From Pseudomonas vanderleydeniana (GTDB taxonomy: Bacteria; Pseudomonadota; Gammaproteobacteria; Pseudomonadales; Pseudomonadaceae), in assembly GCF_014268755.2 (NCBI RefSeq), contig NZ_CP077093.1:2592001-2656000 (forward strand): DNA of 64,000 nt, in the 5' to 3' direction. Below, in pieces: positions 51,179-59,511 of the stretch. The position numbers were made by a program, and so were the translations under genes. The notes under the pieces were generated by a model. The model made no database searches, was not told the DNA's origin, and was given only the letters and a program-made list of their open reading frames with translations. Position 1 is the stretch's first letter. Every line of letters starts with the position of its first letter.

Positions 51179-52378
51179 ATGTCAATCGCAGTGGTACAGA
51201 GAACACGAGCAATCGAATTCATGGCGGGCCTCGGCCTGTTTATCCTGGCGCTTTCCCTGCGCCCGGGCATCGTCTCGGTCGGGCCGCTGGTCGGCGCGAT
51301 ACAGGCCGAGTTCGGCCTGCGGCACGCCCAGGCGGCGTTGCTGACAGCGATACCGGACGTGTGCATGGGCCTGTTCGCCATCTTCATCCCGCGCATCGGC
51401 CGCCGTTTCGGCAATGATCGGGTGGTGCTGTTTTCCCTGGCCCTGCTCGGGGCCGCGATGGTCCTGCGGGCCTACGCCGGGTCGTCGGCCAGCCTGCTGT
51501 TTTCGACCTTCCTGGTGGGTGTCGGTGTCGCCATTTCGGGGCCGTTGATCGGCGGCTGGATCAAGAGCCACTTCGCCAGCCATGCGGCCATGCTCATGGG
51601 CATCTACGCCGCCGGGCTGGGCATCGGTGCCACCCTGGCGGCGGTGGGCAGCGAGTACGTGGCGCTGGCCGAAGGTGGCTGGCGCCTGGCGGCGGGGATC
51701 TGGGCGGTGCTTTGCGTGTTCGCCATGATCAGCTGGCAGCGCCTGGCGACTGTGTTCCCGTCCCGGCCGCAGGCCGTGCAAGGCGCCAGCAGCCCGGTCA
51801 GCCAGCCGGCATTTCGCCGTGGCCGGGCCTGGCTGATCGCGGTGTACTTCGGCCTGGGCCAGTTCGTCTGCTACGCCTGCTTCGCCTGGGTGGGCGAGAG
51901 CAGTCGTGAGCTGGCGATCAACAGCTTGGGTTCAGGGCTCAACCTGGGCCTGTTCGCGGCCATCATCGCGATCAGCAGTTTCGTTTCCGGGGTCATGACC
52001 CGTTCCACGCCTGATCGCCGTGCCTGGCTGGGCGGGTCGGCCATGCTCTCGGCCGCCGGGGCTGCAGCACTCTGGCTGGCCCCGGGCCTGCTCGGTGCGT
52101 TGCCGATCGTCGCCATCGCCCTGGGCCAGGGCACCTGTTTCGCCCTGGCGATGACCTTGCCGCTGGACAACACCCACACCCATGAACAAGCAGGGCAGTG
52201 GACTGCCTTCATGTTGTTCATCGGCTACCTGGTGGCGGCGCTGGGGCCATTCGCCTTCGGCTTCCTGCGTGACCACACCGGCACCTTCGAGGCCTCCTAC
52301 GGCCTGCTGGTCGCGGCCTCGCTGGCGATGCTGGTGCTGACGCCGTTGCTCAAGCCGCACAGGCATCAGCAGGCTTGA
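51179..52378 (+). CDS. nimT: MFS transporter, CynX/NimT family
   Basis: 399 residues from the ATG at 51179 (GGAG 8 bp upstream; the open frame further upstream overlaps the regulator gene and is rejected). Twelve TM helices. The start L-G-L-F-I-L-A-L-S-L-R-P-G-I-V-S-V-G-P-L and the I-P-R-I-G-R-R-F-G loop are typical of the CynX/NimT group, which includes cyanate and 2-nitroimidazole transporters. It is divergent from nimR and overlaps the convergent SRPBCC gene by 13 bp. Confidence 0.87.
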   Translation: MSIAVVQRTRAIEFMAGLGLFILALSLRPGIVSVGPLVGAIQAEFGLRHAQAALLTAIPDVCMGLFAIFIPRIGRRFGNDRVVLFSLALLGAAMVLRAYAGSSASLLFSTFLVGVGVAISGPLIGGWIKSHFASHAAMLMGIYAAGLGIGATLAAVGSEYVALAEGGWRLAAGIWAVLCVFAMISWQRLATVFPSRPQAVQGASSPVSQPAFRRGRAWLIAVYFGLGQFVCYACFAWVGESSRELAINSLGSGLNLGLFAAIIAISSFVSGVMTRSTPDRRAWLGGSAMLSAAGAAALWLAPGLLGALPIVAIALGQGTCFALAMTLPLDNTHTHEQAGQWTAFMLFIGYLVAALGPFAFGFLRDHTGTFEASYGLLVAASLAMLVLTPLLKPHRHQQA

Positions 52379-52839
52379 TTGTCCTTCCTGTTACGCAGAT
52401 ACCCGGCCATCGCAGCAAAGCGTTGCCGGGTTTCATGTTCGAAAATCCGGTTGACCAGCGGGTCCAGCAGCCAGCCGAGCCAGCGTGGTCGCAGTTGCAC
52501 GTTGAAGGTGTAGATCAGCTCCGAGGTGTCGTTACCCAGGTCACGGTGGCGCATCGACGCGGCCCATCCGTGAAACCAGCCGGCCGGTTCGACCAGCACC
52601 GCAGCCGCGACCTTGGATGGCACGTAGTTGACGAAGCGGGTACGCAGGGAAAAGTGGCGCTTCCAGCCGCGCCCCTGGTTGAAGGTGATGGCGCCGATGT
52701 AGGGATGGCTGCCACCACCTTCAACCCCGGCGGCGGAGAGCAGAGTGTCCCACTGCCGGCGTACCTCATGGTTGTGGAACGCCTCGAAGGCGTCGGCTGC
52801 GCTGGCGGGCATGACCAGCGTGATTCGACGTTGTGTCAC
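52366..52839 (-). CDS. SRPBCC-family (polyketide-cyclase-like) protein
   Basis: 157 residues. The helix-grip layout begins R-I-T-L-V-M-P-A-S-A-A-D-A-F-E-A-F, with the long C-terminal helix W-L-L-D-P-L-V-N-R-I-F-E-H-E-T. Such proteins bind small hydrophobic ligands. The ATG overlaps the stop of the saccharopine-dehydrogenase-like gene by 4 bp, so the pair is one operon; the 3' end overlaps nimT by 13 bp on the opposite strand. Confidence 0.78.
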   Translation of the reverse strand: MTQRRITLVMPASAADAFEAFHNHEVRRQWDTLLSAAGVEGGGSHPYIGAITFNQGRGWKRHFSLRTRFVNYVPSKVAAAVLVEPAGWFHGWAASMRHRDLGNDTSELIYTFNVQLRPRWLGWLLDPLVNRIFEHETRQRFAAMAGYLRNRKDNQAC

Positions 52840-53945
52840 TGAGCGCCCTCGACAATCGCCGAGGTGAAATTCCAGCGCTGGAATTCCGGTTCGAACTCTT
52901 CCAGTTGCAACAGGCCCATGCAGGGCATCGCACCACGCTGGTCGATATGCCCCTTCGCCAGTTTGCAGGCCAGCAGTACGGTAGCCATGCAGGGAATCTC
53001 CGGGCCATGGCCGCCGGGCGCGGTCAGTTGCCAGGTCAGGCTGCCGGGCGTGCCGTCCTGGCGCAGGCCGCGCAGGTGGACACGCATGGCGCCCAGGTCG
53101 CTACCGAAGCGGTCCAGGGCCTTTCTCGACAAGGCATCCAGCTGTGCGGCGAACCGGCTGATCGGCAGTGGTATGCCCAGGCGCCGCAAGCCTGCCGCCA
53201 GCCACAGGCCAGCATGCTCCAGGCGCAGTTCCAGTGCGGCATGGAACTCGACGTCGCGTACTCCAGGGTAGCGGCTCGGGAACAGCGCCAGGTCCGGCAC
53301 GTCGCAGGCCGCGCCCCAGCGCCGGCCCATGCCGGTGAAGTGGAAGTTGCGGATGTCCTGCCAGCCATGGCGCTTGACCCAGGCACCGTCATTCCAGCGG
53401 TCGAAGGCCTGGCCGGCATAGCCGAATACCGCCTGGATGGTCGCCACGCCCCGGGGTGCCTGCTGGCCCGGGGCGATGGCGATGCTGATGCCATCCAGGC
53501 GGGAAAACGAGCTGGCGAGGTGGTCGACTACCGCAGAGGAGAGACCCGGTACGCTGCTGGCACCGGAGACGGCCAGGACACCGGCCGCCTGTGCCTGCGC
53601 ATCGACATTGGCGGCGAAACGGTCGACGAAGTCGCGGCCGTCGGCCAGGTCGATGTAGTGTGCGCCGGCGGCACATGCCGCCAGGGCAACCCGATAGTCC
53701 TGGCCCTGGAAGGGCCCGGCGCAGTGGATGACCAGGTCCGGCCTGGCTTCGACAAGGCGTTGCTCGAAATCGCTGGCCTCGATATCAAGGCGCAAGGTGG
53801 CGACGGTCTGCCCATTGTCGAATGGGTGCCGGCCCGCGCTGGCGCTGCGACTGGCGGCAATCGGTTCCAGGCCGGGCTCCAGCGCCAGGCGCCGGCAGAT
53901 ACGCGCGCCGAAATTGCCCAGGCCGCCGATGACGATGATACGCAC
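52836..53945 (-). CDS. Saccharopine dehydrogenase-like NAD(P) oxidoreductase
   Basis: 369 residues with the Rossmann motif G-G-L-G-N-F-G-A-R at 8-16 and a mid-segment C-A-G-P-F-Q-G-Q-D-Y typical of the saccharopine-dehydrogenase/enoyl-reductase-like superfamily. It differs from the carboxynorspermidine synthase at 23840 and lacks that enzyme's other motifs. Coupled to the SRPBCC gene; the substrate is unknown. Confidence 0.8.
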   Translation of the reverse strand: MRIIVIGGLGNFGARICRRLALEPGLEPIAASRSASAGRHPFDNGQTVATLRLDIEASDFEQRLVEARPDLVIHCAGPFQGQDYRVALAACAAGAHYIDLADGRDFVDRFAANVDAQAQAAGVLAVSGASSVPGLSSAVVDHLASSFSRLDGISIAIAPGQQAPRGVATIQAVFGYAGQAFDRWNDGAWVKRHGWQDIRNFHFTGMGRRWGAACDVPDLALFPSRYPGVRDVEFHAALELRLEHAGLWLAAGLRRLGIPLPISRFAAQLDALSRKALDRFGSDLGAMRVHLRGLRQDGTPGSLTWQLTAPGGHGPEIPCMATVLLACKLAKGHIDQRGAMPCMGLLQLEEFEPEFQRWNFTSAIVEGAQ

Positions 53946-54017
53946 GATTCATCCTTGAATGAGGGGAGAGGGCGGCAGTATACGGGGTCACGGGGTGGAC
54001 AAGGAAAGAGGGGCAAC

Positions 54018-54123
54018 GCGGTCCCTGTAGGCGCCGGCTTGCTGGCGATAGCGGTGCATCAGTTGGCGAAGTTCTCGCCTGACAGTTCACTATCGCCAGC
54101 AAGCCGGCTCCCACAGGGACCGC
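54018..54123. repeat. REPIN (inverted REP pair)
   Basis: The arm at 54018-54051 (GCGGTCCCTGTAGGCGCC then GGCTTGCTGGCGATAG) and the arm at 54090-54123 (CTATCGCCAGCAAGCC then GGCTCCCACAGGGACCGC) form a near-perfect 34-bp inverted repeat around a 38-bp loop. It is intergenic, and no RAYT transposase gene lies in the window. Confidence 0.9.
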
Positions 54124-54131
54124 GTACCGTA

Positions 54132-54491
54132 CTATGGCTGCTGGTCGCTCCAGACCGCCAGCTCGTAGCCATCCGGGTCGATGAAGTGGAAGCGGCTGCC
54201 ACCGGGGAACGAGAACCGTGCCCGGCTGATGGTCGCGCCCGCGGCTTCGAGCTTCCGCTGGATCGCCTCGAGGTCCTGCCCATAGAGAATCACCAGCGGC
54301 CCACCCGGCCGCACCGGCTCTCCGGTGGTGAAGCCGCCGGTCAGGCGGCCGTCGCTGAACTCGGTGTAGTTGGGGCCATAGTCGACGAAGCTCCAGCCGA
54401 ACACCTCGCCATAGAAGGCCTTGCTGCGTGCGATGTCGCTGACGTTGAACTCGATGTTGTCGATCTGCCGATCCTTGCCTCGAACACTCAT
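54132..54491 (-). CDS. VOC-family (glyoxalase/bleomycin-resistance fold) protein
   Basis: 119 residues. The first beta-alpha unit starts R-Q-I-D-N-I-E-F-N-V-S-D and continues A-F-Y-G-E-V-F-G-W-S-F; the second ends R-F-H-F-I-D-P-D-G-Y-E-L-A-V-W. A single small VOC domain pair; it may bind a metal, with the substrate unknown. It is next to the REPIN. Confidence 0.85.
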   Translation of the reverse strand: MSVRGKDRQIDNIEFNVSDIARSKAFYGEVFGWSFVDYGPNYTEFSDGRLTGGFTTGEPVRPGGPLVILYGQDLEAIQRKLEAAGATISRARFSFPGGSRFHFIDPDGYELAVWSDQQP

Positions 54492-54577
54492 GTTGACTTC
54501 CCTGTTGTCGAATGTGGGCGGCGAGTCTAACCGATGACGGCGTCGTTGTGCGCCTGCCGGTGGCCGCCCGCTCCCCC

Positions 54578-55873
54578 CTAGCCGGTGGTCACCGTCCGCT
54601 GGCTGGGCATTTCATTGCGCTCGCGGACGAACAAGCCGACCGCCAGCGCCCCGGCCACGCCCAGCACGCCGGTGACGACGAACGCCGCGCTGTAGGTACC
54701 GGTCATCTGGATGATGAACCCGGTCAGGGTTGGTGCGAACAGCCCGGCGCAGTTGCCCATGCCGTGCATCAGCCCACCGGCGGTGCCGACGTAGCAGCTG
54801 GGCACGGTGTCCTGGATCAGCGCCCAGTAGGCCGAGGCGGTGAGCATCAGGAAGCCGATCGCGATGGACATGAAGAACACCACCAGGTGCGTGGACTCGG
54901 AGCGGCCGCTCAGGCCGATGCAGGCTGCGGCGATGGTCAGGCAACTGACCAGCACCACCTTGCGCGAGAACAGCTGGCGCCCGGTTTTCTGGTAGATGCG
55001 ATCGATCAGGAAGCCACCTGCTGCCATGCCGCAGGCCCCGACCAGCCAGGGAAAGGCGGTGATCCAGCTCATCTGCTGCAGGCTGACGCCCTTGGTGTCC
55101 ACCAGGTAGCTGGGGAACCAGGTCATGAAGAAGTACAGCGTGTAGTTGTAGCAGAACAGCGAGAACCCGGTGCACAGCACGGCCGGGCGCAGCAGCACGC
55201 AGAGCAGGCTCGGCTTGTCGGTGGCGTCATCGGTCGTCGTGGCGCTGTCACGCCCGGCCTGGATATCGGCCAGTTCATCGGCACTCACCCGTGGGTGCTG
55301 GGCCGGATGGTCGGTGGCGATCAGTTTCCAGGCGATCGCCCAGACCACGCCGATGGCCCCGACGATGACGAAGGACCATTGCCAGCCCAGCGACAGTGCG
55401 AGTACGCCGATTACCGGCCCGGCCAGCGCACCGCCCAGCGGCCCCCCGGCCTGGTTGATACCGACCGCCCGTGCCCGCTCGCGGATCGGGAACCAGTTGT
55501 TGACCACCTTGTTCGCCGTGGTCGGCACAGGGCCCTCGCCGATGCCGAACAGCGCGCGCACGATCAGCAGCGACCAGAAGCTGTAGGCCGTGGCGGTGAG
55601 CGCACACAGCGCGGACCAGATGCACATTGCCCAGAGGAACACGCGCTTGGGCCCGTAGCGATCGGCCAGGTAGCCGCCGATGAAGTTGAAGGCGGCGTAG
55701 CCGATGAAGAAACCGCTGAACACCATGCCCTTTTCGCTGGGCGTGAGTTCGAAACTCTTGGTGATGAAGGGCATGGCGACCGACAGCGCTGCGCGATCCA
55801 TGTAGTTGATGACCATGGCGATGAACAGCAGGGTCACGATGAACCAACGGTATTGGCTTTTGTTCTTGTTCAT
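54578..55873 (-). CDS. MFS transporter, anion:cation symporter type (arm A)
   Basis: 431 residues from the ATG at 55873. The start R-W-F-I-V-T-L-L-F-I-A-M-V-I-N-Y-M-D-R-A and the loop A-D-R-Y-G-P-K-R-V identify the ACS group that carries hexuronates, glucarate/galactarate and galactonate. Twelve TM. It is paralogous to the plus-arm MFS at 61275 (shared I-G-E-G-P-V-x-T-T-A-N-K). AGG precedes the start weakly. Probably co-transcribed with the dehydrogenase at 55943 and the esterase at 57101. Confidence 0.86.
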   Translation of the reverse strand: MNKNKSQYRWFIVTLLFIAMVINYMDRAALSVAMPFITKSFELTPSEKGMVFSGFFIGYAAFNFIGGYLADRYGPKRVFLWAMCIWSALCALTATAYSFWSLLIVRALFGIGEGPVPTTANKVVNNWFPIRERARAVGINQAGGPLGGALAGPVIGVLALSLGWQWSFVIVGAIGVVWAIAWKLIATDHPAQHPRVSADELADIQAGRDSATTTDDATDKPSLLCVLLRPAVLCTGFSLFCYNYTLYFFMTWFPSYLVDTKGVSLQQMSWITAFPWLVGACGMAAGGFLIDRIYQKTGRQLFSRKVVLVSCLTIAAACIGLSGRSESTHLVVFFMSIAIGFLMLTASAYWALIQDTVPSCYVGTAGGLMHGMGNCAGLFAPTLTGFIIQMTGTYSAAFVVTGVLGVAGALAVGLFVRERNEMPSQRTVTTG

Positions 55874-55942
55874 GAAGGTTCGCCTGTGCAGGCACACGCA
55901 GGCCGGGGCGACCTGCGTGAGGGTGTTGGGGAAGAGAGGGCG

Positions 55943-56968
55943 TCAGCGCTGCTGCAGGTCCACGGCTTCGTCGACCATGTCGAACAGGCTGTAGCGCGGT
56001 GACCAGCCCAGCAGGGCGCGCGCCTTGGCGGCGGTGCTGTGCGGCTGGCCGAGCTCGGCCGGCAGGTTGGCCTCGACATAGCGCCGGCCGGTGGCCTTGG
56101 CCAGGTAAGGGATGAAGGTATCCAGCCCGACCAGGCTCGGTGGCGCCAGGTTGAAGGTTTCGCCGATGGCCGCCGGTTTGTCGAGCATCAGCAGCAGTGC
56201 GTCGACGATGTCGCGCACGTCGGTCAGCTCCTGGGTATGGGCATTGCCGTTGGCATCGCGGGCGAGCAGCAGCGGGTCGTCATCAGCGGCCAGCGGTTCG
56301 AGGATATCCAGCAGGCGCTGCACGTCACTGGCTGCCGAGTTGGCGTTGTGGCTGCTGGCGGCGCGCAGGCTGTCGATGCGCCCTTGCAGGGAGAACGCCG
56401 GGCGCGAGTATTCGCCATTGGGGTCGACCACTTCGGCTGCCGCCTCGATGTGCGAGAACACTGCGGTGGTGACTTTCAGGTTGGGGTGGGTGCGGGCGAA
56501 GAAGTCCAGCAGGTCCTGGCCGAGCAGCTTGGTCATGCCGTAGAAGCTGTAGGGCTCGCGCGGGTGGTGTTCGTCCACCGGACGATAGCGGGCGAAGCGC
56601 GTCGGGTAGACCTGGTCGCTGGAGGCGAACACCAGCCGCACCGGCCGTTCGGCCGACTGCTGTGCCGCACAGTCGAAGACGTTGTAGCTGCCGGTGACGT
56701 TCGCCTGCCACAGGCGATCTCGATCCTCGGTCCTGAAGGAGATCAGTGCCGCCAGGTGGAACACCGCCTCGGCGCCCTCCATGGCCTGGCGGACGCAGTT
56801 GCGGTCGGCCAGGTCGCCAGTGATGCACTCGATGCCGGCGGCCTGGGTCGTGGCGAGATTGCGGTCGCCCGGCAGCACCACGGTGCTGATCGTGTGGCCG
56901 CGCTGCATCAGCGCCTTGGCGACCTGGCTGCCGACGCGCCCGCTGGCGCCGGTGATGAAGACTTTCAT
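55943..56968 (-). CDS. NAD-dependent epimerase/dehydrogenase (extended SDR)
   Basis: 341 residues. The NAD motif is G-A-S-G-R-V-G-S-Q at 7-15 and the catalytic Y-G-M-T-K is near residue 143. It has the size and layout of extended SDR sugar epimerases/dehydrogenases. It lies 69 bp upstream of the MFS gene and about 130 bp downstream of the esterase on the same strand. The substrate is unknown; a sugar acid or lactone fits the neighbourhood. Confidence 0.82.
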   Translation of the reverse strand: MKVFITGASGRVGSQVAKALMQRGHTISTVVLPGDRNLATTQAAGIECITGDLADRNCVRQAMEGAEAVFHLAALISFRTEDRDRLWQANVTGSYNVFDCAAQQSAERPVRLVFASSDQVYPTRFARYRPVDEHHPREPYSFYGMTKLLGQDLLDFFARTHPNLKVTTAVFSHIEAAAEVVDPNGEYSRPAFSLQGRIDSLRAASSHNANSAASDVQRLLDILEPLAADDDPLLLARDANGNAHTQELTDVRDIVDALLLMLDKPAAIGETFNLAPPSLVGLDTFIPYLAKATGRRYVEANLPAELGQPHSTAAKARALLGWSPRYSLFDMVDEAVDLQQR

Positions 56969-57100
56969 GCTGCATTCCCCTGATTGTTTTTGGATGAAGT
57001 GGAATGCGGTGCAGCGTGTGAAAAAGGGCGGCGGGCCGCAATCGTTCCGGCCTGGCCGAGCGGTGTTGCGTCCCGCACTGTGGGAATCTCGGCGATGTCG

Positions 57101-58027
57101 TTAGGGAGCCAGCGCCTTGCCCAGGGCCTCGGCCAGGGCATCGTAGAACTGTTCCACCGCCGCCACCCCGGCCGCTCGCAGGCTGGCATGCACCAGGCCT
57201 TGGCCGATGTGCAGGTGGACGGGGACGTCGGCGCGTTGCAGCACCTGTGCGTACTGCCGGCCGTGGTCGAACAGCGGATCGTATTCGGCGACACCGATGA
57301 AGGCCGGCGCCAGGCCGGCGGCGTTATTGATCGTCAGGGCCAGTGCGCGAGGGTCGGTCCGGTGCCCGGCATCCGGTAGATGACCGGCCAGCGATGCCCG
57401 CAGCCCGGCGGCGGTCAGCATCGGCGCATGGGCATGGGCCTGCATCGACTCCAGTGTCTCGTCTGCCGTCAGTACCGGGTAGACCAGCGCCTGCAGCAGC
57501 GGCTGCGGCAAGTCGAGCTGGCGCAGGGCAACGCACAGGCCGGCGGCGATCGAACCGCCGGCGCTGTCGCCCGCGACCAGTAACTGCTCCGAGTCCAATC
57601 GTGGCCAATGCCCGCGGCGCAGGGCGTGCCAGACTGTCAGCACATCCTCCAGCGGGGCCGGGAACGGATGCTCTGGCGCCAGGCGGTAGTCCACCGCGAC
57701 GATGGCCACGGCAAGTCGCTTGAGCAGCGCGAAGGCGAACCAGTCATGGGTGGTGTGGCTGCCCATGTTCCAACCGCCGCCATGCAGGTAGAGCAGCGTT
57801 GGCCAGCCGTTTGCCGGTGCCGGCTGTAGGGGCGTGTAGAGGCGCACGGCCAGGCCGTCGAGGTGTTCGTCCTCGACCCGAACGCGGGCCGGCCGTTCCG
57901 GGGTGAAATGCCGGCAGGCCCTGGCAAAGGCCGCGCGACGAGCTGCCAGGCTGTCGTTCTCCGGGGTGAAGGTCGCGCTGTGCGCCACATACGCGGCGAG
58001 GTTGGGATCGAGTGGGTAGGCGGACAT
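57101..58027 (-). CDS. Alpha/beta-hydrolase, HSL/esterase family
   Basis: 308 residues from the ATG at 58027 (GGAG 9 bp upstream). The oxyanion motif L-H-G-G-G-W-N-M-G and the nucleophile elbow V-A-G-D-S-A-G-G-S place it in the HSL/bHSL family; the acid is in the A-E-Y-D-P-L-F-D segment and the His in H-I-G-Q-G-L-V-H-A. It could open a lactone or ester of the sugar acid handled by the cluster. It is the first gene of the minus arm, divergent from the RraA-like gene. Confidence 0.84.
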   Translation of the reverse strand: MSAYPLDPNLAAYVAHSATFTPENDSLAARRAAFARACRHFTPERPARVRVEDEHLDGLAVRLYTPLQPAPANGWPTLLYLHGGGWNMGSHTTHDWFAFALLKRLAVAIVAVDYRLAPEHPFPAPLEDVLTVWHALRRGHWPRLDSEQLLVAGDSAGGSIAAGLCVALRQLDLPQPLLQALVYPVLTADETLESMQAHAHAPMLTAAGLRASLAGHLPDAGHRTDPRALALTINNAAGLAPAFIGVAEYDPLFDHGRQYAQVLQRADVPVHLHIGQGLVHASLRAAGVAAVEQFYDALAEALGKALAP

Positions 58028-58126
58028 GCCGAAGGCTCCGGTGGAAAGTCCCGCGCAGCCTAGCGCCACCTGCCTTCGCGAGGTTTTTTTCCGCCAGTGT
58101 CGCCAGGGGCGATTCTCGCCATGTGG

Positions 58127-58145
58127 GACAAGCGGCCCGGTTGTC
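58127..58145. promoter_or_regulatory. Candidate operator in the divergent promoter
   Basis: GACAA (58127-58131) and TTGTC (58141-58145) with a 9-bp spacer, in the 216-bp region between the two divergent arms. A further TTTTGTC lies downstream. It could be bound by a LysR/GntR/IclR regulator, but none is in the window. Confidence 0.3.
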
Positions 58146-58243
58146 GGGTGATGACGTTTTGTCGCAGCCGGGCTTGCCCCTAGGATCGGTCTCCAGTTGC
58201 CGGCTCGACGAGCCCGCCGTCCCATTCAGCCTGGAGAACAATA

Positions 58244-59041
58244 ATGGCGATTCACCAATACGCCGAAGACTACGACAACAGCGCCAATCGCAAGGTGTCG
58301 GTCAGCGATGCGACTCTCGAAAAACTCTCGCGTTGCTCCAGTGGTTCGCTGACCACGCAACTGTTCAAGCGCGGTTTTCGCCAGCCGGCGTTCGTCGGGC
58401 TGAAAGCCATGAGTCGCAACGCCAAGCCATTCGCCGGGCGTGCCTTCACCATGCGTTTCATCCCGGCCCGTGAAGACATCGACACCTACGGCACCATGAC
58501 CACCCGGCCCAATGGCGACAACCTGCAATGGCAGGGCGTCGAGCAGATCCAGCCGGGCGACGTGCTGGTGATCGACAGCCGCAACGACCCGGCCGCCGCT
58601 TCCGCCGGCAACATCCTGGTGACCCGCCTGCTGGCCCGTGGTGCCCGGGCCATCGTCACGGACGGTGCGTTGCGCGATGGCAGCGAGATCGCCGAAATGA
58701 GCCTGCCGGCCTATGCCCGCGAAATCACCGCGACCACGCGCATCTCCTACCACCACGTGGCTGACCTGCAAGTGCCGATCGGGTGCGCCGGCATCGCCGT
58801 CTACCCGGGCGACGTCATCGTCGGTGACGCCGATGGCCTGACCTTGGTCCCCGCGCACCTGGCCGAGGAATTGGCCGAGGTCTGCCTGGAACAGGACGAC
58901 ATCGAGAACTACCTGGCCATGCGCATCGCCGCGGGCGAGCCGCTGTGGGGTGTCTACCCGCCGAGCCCCGAGGCCATCGCCGCCTACCAGGACTGGGTCG
59001 CCTCCGGCCGCCCGGCCATCCCTTCGATCATCGCCCGATAA
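58244..59041 (+). CDS. RraA-like aldolase/decarboxylase
   Basis: 265 residues, longer than RraA (about 160) and in the range of HMG/CHA-type aldolases and related sugar-acid lyases. The core G-N-I-L-V-T-R-L-L-A-R-G-A-R-A-I and V-T-D-G-A-L-R-D-G-S-E-I holds the family's metal-binding D-G and R-D motifs. It is the first gene of the plus arm. It probably cleaves or decarboxylates a keto acid intermediate. Confidence 0.82.
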   Translation: MAIHQYAEDYDNSANRKVSVSDATLEKLSRCSSGSLTTQLFKRGFRQPAFVGLKAMSRNAKPFAGRAFTMRFIPAREDIDTYGTMTTRPNGDNLQWQGVEQIQPGDVLVIDSRNDPAAASAGNILVTRLLARGARAIVTDGALRDGSEIAEMSLPAYAREITATTRISYHHVADLQVPIGCAGIAVYPGDVIVGDADGLTLVPAHLAEELAEVCLEQDDIENYLAMRIAAGEPLWGVYPPSPEAIAAYQDWVASGRPAIPSIIAR

Positions 59042-59052
59042 GGACCCCGATC

Positions 59053-59511
59053 ATGGCAGAGCATAAACACGCGCAGACCATTCGCCGCTACTTCGCCGCC
59101 TGCAACGAAGGCGACTACGACAAGCTGGTGTCCTGCTTCACCCCCGATGCCGTGCACTACTTCCCGGCCGGCCTGCCGGATGTCCCATGGCGCAGTGCCG
59201 ACACCATCGCCCGCAAATGGGTCTGGTGCGTCGAGAACCTGGGCTCGCAATGGACCATCGACAAGATCCTGGTCAGCCACGACAGCGATGAGGCGGTGAT
59301 CGAGTGGACCCACTGGAAAAGCAAGCTGGGAACCGCCCTGCGTGGTGACGAGTGGTACATCTTCGACAGGGACAGCGGCCTGATCAGCGAAATCCGCGCG
59401 TTCTACGCCTCGCCTGCGGACAAGAATGTCGCCATCAACGAGCTGGTCGATTTCGACTATGCCGGCCGTGGTTATCACCTTGAGCCGCAATCACGTGGAG
59501 ACCAGGCATGA
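59053..59511 (+). CDS. NTF2/SnoaL-like protein
   Basis: 152 residues from the ATG at 59053 (AAGGA upstream), 11 bp after the RraA stop. The cone fold starts Q-T-I-R-R-Y-F-A-A-C-N-E-G-D-Y-D-K-L and continues F-T-P-D-A-V-H-Y-F-P-A-G. Possible isomerase or ligand-binding role. Its stop overlaps the next start (ATGA). Confidence 0.78.
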   Translation: MAEHKHAQTIRRYFAACNEGDYDKLVSCFTPDAVHYFPAGLPDVPWRSADTIARKWVWCVENLGSQWTIDKILVSHDSDEAVIEWTHWKSKLGTALRGDEWYIFDRDSGLISEIRAFYASPADKNVAINELVDFDYAGRGYHLEPQSRGDQA

